Source: Triparma columacea (taxonomy: Eukaryota; Sar; Bolidophyceae; Parmales; Triparmaceae). Taken from it: a stretch of DNA of 12,394 nucleotides. How positions within the stretch are numbered: position 1 is the stretch's first letter; the number at the start of each line of letters is the position of its first letter. This document shows positions 1-6,096 of the stretch, piece by piece. The translations under genes were made by a program, and so were the position numbers. A model generated the notes under the pieces. It saw only the letters and a program-made list of their open reading frames with translations, had not been told where the DNA came from and ran no database searches. The stretch spans positions 1-12,394 of the forward strand of contig BRYA01001297.1 of assembly GCA_030267965.1 (NCBI GenBank). Direction: 5' to 3'.

Positions 1-9
1 GTGGAGTAC

Positions 10-59
10 AAAAGCCCCCCGCACAACCATATCAACATGGTCGTGCGGGGGGCTTTTTT
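10..59. repeat. Strong inverted repeat with A/T flanks, terminator-like
   Basis: The left arm (10-30) pairs with the right arm (37-57) over 21 positions with a single A/C mismatch (25 against 42) and a 6-nt loop at 31-36. The core of each arm is GCCCCCCGCAC / GTGCGGGGGGC. An A run precedes the left arm and a run of six T follows the right arm (54-59), so either strand would give a GC-rich hairpin followed by U. That is the layout of an intrinsic, bidirectional bacterial terminator, unexpected in a eukaryotic-looking window. The structure is read directly from the sequence; a terminator role is inference. Confidence 0.8.
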
Positions 60-140
60 CATTTATGATGATAACTGCCTGCGAGCGGCACCACATGACG
101 CGAACGCTTCCTTAAACCCATCATATCCCCATAAATCCAT

Positions 141-186
141 GCCCCCCATACACATATATGATATATGTGTATGGGGGGCTTTTTTT
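141..186. repeat. Perfect inverted repeat followed by a seven-T run
   Basis: Positions 141-179 form a perfect hairpin: 18 bp of stem with a 3-nt loop (TGA). The outer stem is GCCCCCCATACACATAT against its exact complement, and seven T follow at 180-186. It shares the outer GCCCCCC...GGGGGGC plus T-run design with the hairpin at 10-59, but the inner stem sequences differ. Its right arm is repeated at 472-490, where the left arm is missing. A terminator or RNA 3'-end role, or an end of a small mobile element, are both possible; neither is shown. Confidence 0.8.
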
Positions 187-350
187 ATGCGTCGTGGTTC
201 AATTTTCACATAAACGATCTATTCTATCAACGTAACGTAACATTTTACCAACGTCCTCGTCTTTTAATGAATATAATTTTCATTCATTTATTTCCCAATA
301 TTTCCCGTTCCCAACTCCTCAAAAATACCAAGACAAAATGGAAAAAAAAA
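161..350. repeat. Direct repeat, copy A
   Basis: This segment matches 472-691 in the same orientation, offset by about 311 bp. Shared landmarks in order: ATATATGTGTATGGGGGGC plus T run; TTCAATTT; CGATCT; AACGTAA; TTACCAACGTC; CGTCTTTTAA; TTTATTTCCCAATATTTC; CTCCTCAAAAATAC; GACAAAATG followed by A. Weak similarity may extend to about 365. Copy A retains the complete hairpin at its left edge. The copies differ by many substitutions and small indels, so the duplication is not recent. Confidence 0.8.
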
Positions 351-471
351 AATCTTCACAAACACCCCCTCACACGTATAAACACCACCAACACCACCTA
401 ACTAATAAATGAAATGATAGGCGGCATTGCGCCAAATACCGTAAGCACGCTAGGCTATGATATGACATATC

Positions 472-691
472 ATATATGTGTATGGGGGGCTTTTTTACGC
501 TTCGTGTTCAATTTCACACCACCGATCTGTTCTATTGACGTAATGTAACATTTACCAACGTCGCCGTCTTTTAAAAAGTATAATTTGTATTTCATTTTCA
601 TTGATTTATTTCCCAATATTTCATGTCCCAAAATCCCGTCCCGATCCCGTCACCCATCTACTCCTCAAAAATACAAGACAAAATGAAAAAA
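472..691. repeat. Direct repeat, copy B (hairpin left arm lost)
   Basis: Diverged copy of 161-350. It begins with the right arm of the hairpin (ATATATGTGTATGGGGGGC plus six T) but lacks the GCCCCCC left arm, so it cannot form the same structure. It is about 30 bp longer than copy A, mainly from an insertion around 630-656 made of repeated ATCCCGTC-like words. Weak similarity may continue to about 705. The copies could descend from a tandem duplication or from two insertions of one element; the sequence between them (351-471) shows no obvious terminal repeat or target-site duplication. Confidence 0.78.
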
Positions 692-838
692 TAATATTCT
701 CTACAACAAGTGTACTTTCCTCGAAATTATTGTGATCCGAACAGCAACGATACTACCGGCCGTAAAATGTGGTGATTCAGTGAAGACGAAGTAATATCTC
801 ATGATTAGCTTTTCAATATTCGATGCATCTACTCTTTA

Positions 839-2836
839 TCAGACTGTTCCCATGTCAGTGGTTCCTTCAGTGGCTTCCTCACTTGCAACCGTCATCACTG
901 CTTCCACTTCTATCTCCTTAGTTGTATTATTCTTGGTGTCAATCTCCTTCTGAACCTTTTCGAGCCAGTTCTGAGCCTTCACGTACTTTGCGTTCATCTT
1001 GATGCTCTTCTGAAAATGTTCAACTGCATCGGATGTCATATTGAGCGAGTAGAAGCAGAGGCCCATATTATGGAAGGTGACGTGGTGCTCCCCGATCGTT
1101 TCGCTGCTAATTGTATAGTACCGGAGGGCCTTTCCGAAATCACGGATGCCGTAGAAGAACCTGCCTATTTCAAACGCGACGTCCTTTTCCTTGTCAAGCT
1201 GATAATAGTTGTCCCAGACTCTCGGAATGCCCCTGCAGAGGTCATTCCTAAGCTTCGCATTCGCTTGGCAGACTTGGTTAAGGATGACATCTCTAAACTT
1301 GTAAAAGACGTCGGGATCCCAGTCACATAGCTTGAGGAGGGCTACGACGCTCTTCAGAGACGGGTTAACTGCATCTTCTTTCATGCTTTTCTGCATGACG
1401 AAGAAGTCGTTAGGCCCGAAGTTTTCCGCCCAGTCCTTGAAGGCGTGTTTGAGGTTTGGGAAGTCCCTCTCCCTCTCCCTATCTATCCTCTCCATGCCTT
1501 CCCCCATCAAGTCTCCCTCCTCAACCTCGACCCCCTTATCTATCTGCTCTCCGGGAAGGACGAAGCAGCTCACCTTGAGGCTCGCCTCTTCTTGCGGGTT
1601 GTGAAGAGCGAACCCCCCCCTGCTGGTGAAATACGCCCCGATGGCGTGGTAGTTAACCATGAGACTGAAGCTGCCGTGGACCGCAATGTGTGGGTCTAGG
1701 AGCCCCCTGAATTGCTGTACGTTATTGTTGCCCTTATCTCCGGATATCACGACCATTCGCCCCCCGCCCATGTTGCTAAGGTGGCGCAGCGCCCTCATGG
1801 CCCCGATCGGGAAGAGGATGCTTGCTCCTATGTCGTCTGGGTCATTCCTCTCGAAGTAGTCCCTGTACCATTCTAGAATCCTCCCCAGGTGCTCCCCATC
1901 CATGGCGTCTTTCCCCCCGGCATAGTAGTTCCTGTCTATATCATTGTACTGGTAGAGGTTCGAAAAATTCTTGATGATGTCGGGGTCGAGGATGTCATCC
2001 TCCTTCGCCCTGCTGCTCCCGACGCTAATAAGACCCTCCTTGAGGACGCCCTTATCAACCTGGAAGATGTCATGGCAGAGGGTGTCGAAAAGGTAGTTTG
2101 CCACAACGCAAATGGGATTGTCCGTTGGGTTGTCCCCTCCCAGGACCTTCCCGCTGTTGTGGAGCTTGATCACGTCATCGTTCACCGCATCGAAAATTGC
2201 GAACTCTAACGCGCCCTTCTTGACCCACTCGTGAAGGACAGGGTGTGTCTTCCAAAAGTTAAAGTTACTCTCCGTGAAGTCAGTCATAACGTACACGATC
2301 TTCTCGACAGGGAACGGCAGTACGTCGGCCATTTCCCATAGGGCCTTGAGCATGAAGAAGGAGAACTTCCCCGCTCCAGTCCCCAGCTCAACAATGTAAA
2401 GGGGCTTGGTAGGATCAAGCTTCATTGTGTTGTGCAGGCCCGGCTTGGACGAGCGGTGCACGTCCTCCAACCAACCCTTCAACACCCTCGCGTACACCTT
2501 CCCTATGAAGGCATTGCACGTAATGAAGTGAGGTACAATTCCCTGGGACCACGAGTCGACCCCCTTCCTATCATAAAAGGACATCATTAGCTTCCAAAGA
2601 AGCGACTCAGAACACTTCGTGAAGTCCTCAAGTTTGACTCTCTCCTTCTCAACCGGAACGTCCCCCCCACCCCCAACACCATTGCTTTCAGCACCATTCG
2701 GGGGGGTGGAGCTCACAACGTGGGTGCTTGGCATATCCCTTGTACTAACAGGCGCGAAGGACGTAGTCGATCCGTCAGAGCTTATGGTAGTTCCAGACAA
2801 CTGAGGCGTTATTTCAGACGCAGGGTCGGCAATCAT
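839..2836 (-). CDS. SAM-dependent methyltransferase-like protein with C-terminal TPRs
   Basis: 665 residues in one exon. The start is the ATG at 2836-2834; the open frame continues two codons upstream but only to a TTG. Residues 1-65 are Ser/Thr/Gly-rich and probably disordered. A class I methyltransferase fold follows: IVELGTGAGKF (148-158) is the SAM-binding motif I, MTDFTESN (184-191) sits where motif II is expected, and VVANYLFDTL (244-253) resembles the ANE.LDALP stretch of the MidA/NDUFAF7 group. The fold continues to about 428 (GGRMVVISGDKG, HGSFSLMVNYHAIG). Residues ~552-630 contain two TPR-like helix pairs, followed by an acidic tail. The pattern recalls uncharacterised bacterial methyltransferase-TPR proteins that I remember but cannot search. 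The substrate is unknown; by analogy with NDUFAF7 a protein substrate is possible. No clear targeting peptide is visible. The gene lies 144 bp downstream of the OTU gene on the same strand. Confidence 0.72.
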   Translation of the reverse strand: MIADPASEITPQLSGTTISSDGSTTSFAPVSTRDMPSTHVVSSTPPNGAESNGVGGGGDVPVEKERVKLEDFTKCSESLLWKLMMSFYDRKGVDSWSQGIVPHFITCNAFIGKVYARVLKGWLEDVHRSSKPGLHNTMKLDPTKPLYIVELGTGAGKFSFFMLKALWEMADVLPFPVEKIVYVMTDFTESNFNFWKTHPVLHEWVKKGALEFAIFDAVNDDVIKLHNSGKVLGGDNPTDNPICVVANYLFDTLCHDIFQVDKGVLKEGLISVGSSRAKEDDILDPDIIKNFSNLYQYNDIDRNYYAGGKDAMDGEHLGRILEWYRDYFERNDPDDIGASILFPIGAMRALRHLSNMGGGRMVVISGDKGNNNVQQFRGLLDPHIAVHGSFSLMVNYHAIGAYFTSRGGFALHNPQEEASLKVSCFVLPGEQIDKGVEVEEGDLMGEGMERIDRERERDFPNLKHAFKDWAENFGPNDFFVMQKSMKEDAVNPSLKSVVALLKLCDWDPDVFYKFRDVILNQVCQANAKLRNDLCRGIPRVWDNYYQLDKEKDVAFEIGRFFYGIRDFGKALRYYTISSETIGEHHVTFHNMGLCFYSLNMTSDAVEHFQKSIKMNAKYVKAQNWLEKVQKEIDTKNNTTKEIEVEAVMTVASEEATEGTTDMGTV

Positions 2837-2860
2837 GGTCAAATTTTGAATTCCAAAATT

Positions 2861-2898
2861 GGAGGAGATTGGAGACTGGAGATTGGAGATTTGGAGAG
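2861..2898. repeat. Short GGAGATT-type repeats in the 5' leader of the methyltransferase gene
   Basis: About five degenerate copies of a 7-nt word (GGAGATT, GGAGACT, GGAGATT, GGAGATT, TGGAGAG) lie just upstream of the methyltransferase ATG at 2836. On that gene's strand the tract is pyrimidine-rich (CTCCAATCTCC). It occupies part of the only 144 bp separating this gene from the OTU stop codon at 2981, so it is probably 5' UTR or core promoter. No function can be shown. Confidence 0.5.
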
Positions 2899-2980
2899 TC
2901 CTTATGATTTTTGAGAATTACCTTTCAAACTCACACGGGGCAGTGAAATAGAGCTAAAGATTGTTCGCGACAAAAAGGAG

Positions 2981-4302
2981 CTAATTATTTTCCTCCCCTT
3001 TGAGCATGTCAATACACATGATGAGTTCTCCGATCTCCCCTCCCACCAAATTGTAGGCCTTGAGAACAAGATCCTCACGGTAGCCGTTGAGAACTAGTTC
3101 ATTAACGACTGCCGGGTTTTTGCTCGCTCCTCCCCCTCCCCAATCATGTTTCTCAGCTTCCTTCCTACTCAGCTTGAGTGCCTTTTGCAATTCTTCATCA
3201 TCACCTCCCACCTCTAGGAAAGACTCTCCAGCACCATCAAACGCCCCTGCCCCCGTCCCCGCCTCATTCCTGCTCAGTTCTAAAACCTTTTGCAATTCGT
3301 CATCCCCCCCCCCGCCCCCCATCCCAATCCTGGACTCCTCCATGACCGCCTGGAGTGCATCCCTCTCCGTTGCCTCCAGGTCTGAAATGGCCTGCAACTT
3401 CAACCTTATCGCGTCCTCGGCTACGCTAAGGTCCGAGAGCTTCTTCGACTCCTCGATCTGCGTTCGATCCGCCAGACCAACATCAAGTCCTGCGAGCCCC
3501 AAGCCAGCCCCAAAGCTGGGTTCATCGGGTTTCAGTACAGCATTGTAGTGATTCCCATCCTCATAGCTCAGTCGAATAGGGAAGCCGTCGTATTCATCGT
3601 GTCCAATGTTGACGGGAGTGTAGGGGGGCTGAGGGGTGTAAATCACAAAAGGTCTGCTGTGGAGCTCGCTGATTGCCTGGATCTCCACGTGATTACCGAA
3701 AACCCCAAGCCGCCTTTTCCTCGCCAAATAGTCTTCCCAGCTCTCACCGTTCTCAAGGAAAACTTCGTAGGTGTCTCGATTCGCCTCGATGTGCTTAATG
3801 ACATTCTCCCTCAAGATATCGTGATAGTCACATGAGCTGTAAATCTGTGCCAAAGGCAGAGAGAGGGTGGTGGCAGGGTGGTAGTGGACGGTTGGAGGGT
3901 TAGTTGGGTGGTAAGAATGGCCAAAAGTAGAAAGTGTGCCGCGATGTGAGCGTCAAAAAGGTAGCGTAACCGATACTTTTCGTCCTAATTTTCACCAATC
4001 CTACCCAAGACCCAACCCCCCTTCACAATAATAAATAATTAATTTCGCTCATCGCCTCGCTCATTGCTAAGAGATAAAAAACAACAACAAAAAAGCGTGA
4101 CAAGACCACCAAGATGATGCGAACTAACCTGAAGAGAGCACGCATGGAACAAACAGTTCCCATCAGTGGGCACTTGCTCCAACTTCAATCCCTTGGAACT
4201 CAGAAACGCAGAGTACGAAGAGGAGGAGGAAGAAGACGTCATCATAGAACTAGGGTTCCTCACGCTCCTCCCACCCCCGCCCCCCACTCTTGACTGAGTC
4301 AT
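2981..4302 (-). CDS. OTU-family deubiquitinase with three UIMs and a UBA-like domain
   Basis: Two exons: 4302-4129 and 3844-2981, joined in phase 0, giving 345 residues. Splicing joins ACSLQ to IYSSCDYHDILREN, which restores the continuous OTU fold. The cysteine protease core is visible: DGNC (47-50) carries the catalytic Asp and Cys, GNHVEIQAISELHSRP (108-123) is the conserved middle strand and helix, and EDGNHYNAV (153-161) carries the catalytic His157. It should cleave ubiquitin from proteins. Three UIM-like helices follow: DALQAVMEES (220-229), ELQKVLELS (241-249) and ELQKALKLS (276-284), separated by Gly-rich linkers. Residues 303-340 (VVNELVLNGYREDLVLKAYN...) fit a UBA-type three-helix domain. 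The N-terminus is Gly/Ser-rich. UIM and UBA modules imply preference for ubiquitin chains. Closest known types by layout are OTUD1, OTUD3 and OTUD5; I cannot assign one. Confidence 0.88.
3845..4128 (-). other. Intron of the OTU gene (284 nt, GT-AG)
   Basis: On the minus strand the donor is CAG|GTTAGT (exon ends at 4129) and the acceptor is TTTGGCACAG|ATT (exon resumes at 3844), preceded by a pyrimidine-rich tract. A CTAAC branch-point-like word lies at 3903-3899, about 55 nt before the acceptor. Without splicing, the first exon reads into LVTLFCCCFLSLSN and stops, and the second exon lacks an ATG at its 5' edge; splicing joins the catalytic DGNC block to the rest of the OTU domain. The intron itself shows no gene. 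Confidence 0.88.
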
Positions 4303-4676
4303 TCTCTCTCCCCTCCCTTCCTCCAGGGGGGTTCCCTTCTTGCTCTTCTTGTTCCTTGATTCACCCTCGACTTCAGGCCTCTCTCTCGTTAAATCTTGTG
4401 TTCTATAGACGTTAAGGTTGGAGGGGGGTCAGAACTCTCAAATAAGGCCCGACAGGTCCAAAAATGGCAATCAGAATTGTTGTCGTTCTGGGAACAAGAA
4501 TTGCCCCATATTTCTCCCATCCTCAGCCCATCCTCCCTCAACGCCACACCATTATCACTAAACTTACTTTACTTGCTTCTCTGATCCTTCTGGATCGACC
4601 AAAACTCTCATTCAAGACGATAGAGAAGTGAGTTGGAGGAACTTTAGGAAAAAACAAATTTTCAGCTCATTTTTTC
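4303..4676. promoter_or_regulatory. Divergent promoter region between the OTU and deacetylase genes
   Basis: 374 bp separate the two ATGs, which face away from each other, so this stretch must hold both 5' UTRs and promoters. The 60 bp next to the OTU ATG are CT-rich on the plus strand (purine-rich in that gene's leader). I see no clear TATA box at a suitable distance. A 62-codon open frame at 4396-4584 on the plus strand resembles nothing and is probably noise. T-rich sequence precedes the deacetylase ATG. Confidence 0.6.
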
Positions 4677-6004
4677 ATGGCCTGTTTCCAAAATTTCACC
4701 CTCGTGGACGTTTCTGACGGGGAGGGAAGACTAGTTCATCATTCATGCATGATAATTGAGAATGGGAGGATAACACAGCTGGGTGGTGATGAACTTCATC
4801 AAAAGTGGGACGGAAAGGCAAGTGATATAGGTGAGTTGAAGGCTCAGCATCCCACTTACGCACGTACTTTCTGTGTTTTACTCAACATTCTGAGATACGC
4901 TACCCTACAGTTGATCTTCAGGGGCACTTCGTAGCGCCTGGGTTTTTAGATCTGCAAACTAATGGTTCCTTTGGGGTGGACTACTCAGGACCAACCCCTT
5001 CTCGTTCCAAGTTTGTGTCAGTGGCGAGAAAGCTCTGTCGTCAGGGGGTAACGGGTTATTGTCCTACGCTTGTAAGTCTCAGGAGCGATCAATATCGCTC
5101 TATTCTTCCGGAATTGGTGCCAGGCGGGGATGGGGGAGAGGATGCAGAGAAGACAGCGGGACTTGGGGCGCGCAATTTCGGGGTTCACGTGGAAGGACCC
5201 TATTTCTGTCGCCTCAAGAAGGGCGCCCACAAAGAGGAGAATATAATGAACCCGTCAGGCTTTAGAGAGTTTCTGGAATTGACGGGGGAGTCTGACGGCA
5301 TTGCTATTGTGACCATGGCCCCGGAGCTCCCGAGGGGAATAGATACAATCGTGGAGTTGACTGAGAGGGACATAGTCGTGTCCATGGGCCACACCAGCGC
5401 AGGGGTGGAAGATGGAAGGAGAGCAGTACAAGCTGGGGCTACCCTCATCACACACCTCTTTAACGCCATGAATGGCCTCCATCACCGGAAGCCCGGTCTT
5501 CTAGGCTTGTTGACAGGAGGTGATGAGGAGAGGCGGCCCTACTGGAGTCTGATTTGCGACGGGATTCATGTTTGCAAAGAGGCTGTTTGCCTAGCGTACT
5601 CTGCTCACCCAAAAGGATGCGTCTTGGTCACCGATTCAATGGCAGCCATGGGTTGCGATGACGGAGAGTTGGACCTTGGTGACGTCAAGGTGATTGTCAA
5701 GAATAACAAGGCCACTGTCGCCGGAACCGACACACTCGCAGGGGCTGTCACAATGTTAGATGAGTGCCTCCGGATATTCATGTCTTTTACTGGTTGCAGC
5801 CTTCCTGATGCCGTTAGGTGCGTCACAGTGCACCCTGCTAGAATTCTCGGTAGGCGGGGAGATTTACACGTCGGTGGAAACGCAGACTTTGTTGTGCTGG
5901 ATAAAGAAACCCACAGTGTTCTCAAAACATATATTGCGGGGAAGTTGGTGTTTGAGGAAGAACCAAATACATATCTGAAACGTAAGTACCGTGAAGATAA
6001 TTAA
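4677..6004 (+). CDS. AMDHD2: N-acetylglucosamine-6-phosphate deacetylase
   Basis: Two exons, 4677-4830 and 4911-6004, encode 415 residues, close to the usual ~400 of the family. The enzyme hydrolyses GlcNAc-6-phosphate to glucosamine-6-phosphate and acetate, linking amino-sugar salvage and chitin turnover to the hexosamine pathway; it is normally cytosolic, and no signal peptide is seen. The spliced join gives ASDIVDLQGHFVAPGFLDLQ, followed by TNGSFGVDYS; the Gln at 67 occupies the place of the HxH motif, as is typical for NagA. Metal and catalytic residues are all visible: E146 (HVEGPYF), H212 (SMGHTSA), H233 (THLFNAMNGLHHR), H271 (CDGIH) and the catalytic D293 (VTDSMAAMG). The C-terminus returns to the small beta-sandwich (GNADFVVLD, TYIAGKLVFEEE). 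The family assignment is secure; the neighbours give no pathway support. Confidence 0.95.
4831..4910 (+). other. Intron of the deacetylase gene (80 nt, GT-AG)
   Basis: The donor is GATATAG|GTGAGT after 4830 and the acceptor is TACCCTACAG|TTGATC before 4911. The intron is phase 1: G from exon 1 joins TT from exon 2 to encode Val52. Unspliced reading leads to an early stop at 4934, whereas splicing produces the conserved VDLQGHFVAPGFLDLQTNG stretch. A CTCAAC word at 4881-4886 could serve as branch point. Confidence 0.93.
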
Positions 6005-6096
6005 ATGCAACAATTCATACTTATAAATACCGCTTTTAAGCGTGAGAGAAAGTGTTTCCTTTCCGAAGTTAAAGCCCCACCTGAAGTAACAAATTT
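6005..6096. other. Convergent 3' intergenic region
   Basis: Only 92 bp separate the deacetylase stop (6002-6004, plus) from the stop of the unrecognised gene (6099-6097, minus). Both 3' UTRs and poly(A) sites must lie here or overlap the opposite coding region. The sequence is AT-rich with no strong hairpin. Confidence 0.5.

Larger units (their letters stand above)
1..838. other. Gene-poor left end with hairpins and a duplication
   Basis: No convincing coding region is present: the short open frames here are rich in His, Asn, Ile and Phe, resemble no family I know, and run through hairpins and A/T tracts. The stretch lies downstream (3') of the methyltransferase gene, which ends at 839 on the minus strand, so it should include that gene's 3' UTR and poly(A) region. 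It is clearly more AT-rich than the genes to its right. It holds two GC-based inverted repeats followed by T runs and two diverged copies of a ~200 bp sequence, listed separately. I saw no tRNA or rRNA. Confidence 0.6.

Noticed and set aside
1..401. Open frames at 1-213 and 165-401 (plus) as small genes.
   Set aside because: They run through hairpins and A/T tracts, have biased composition (His, Asn, Ile, Phe) and resemble no family.
1..838. CRISPR array, tRNA or rRNA in the repeat-bearing left end.
   Set aside because: There are only two diverged long copies, with no regular spacer pattern and no cloverleaf or rRNA signature.
3087..3548. 153-codon plus-strand frame opposite the OTU gene.
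   Set aside because: Ser/Pro-rich antisense shadow of the UIM and Gly-rich linker region; the OTU frame has clear catalytic motifs.
4396..4584. 62-codon plus-strand frame in the OTU/deacetylase intergenic region.
   Set aside because: No recognisable motif; it lies in the divergent promoter and ends in simple Leu-rich sequence.
4628..4665. A possible 5' UTR intron before the deacetylase ATG (GTGAGT...TTTTCAG).
   Set aside because: At 38 nt it is too short for a credible spliceosomal intron and it is not needed for the reading frame.
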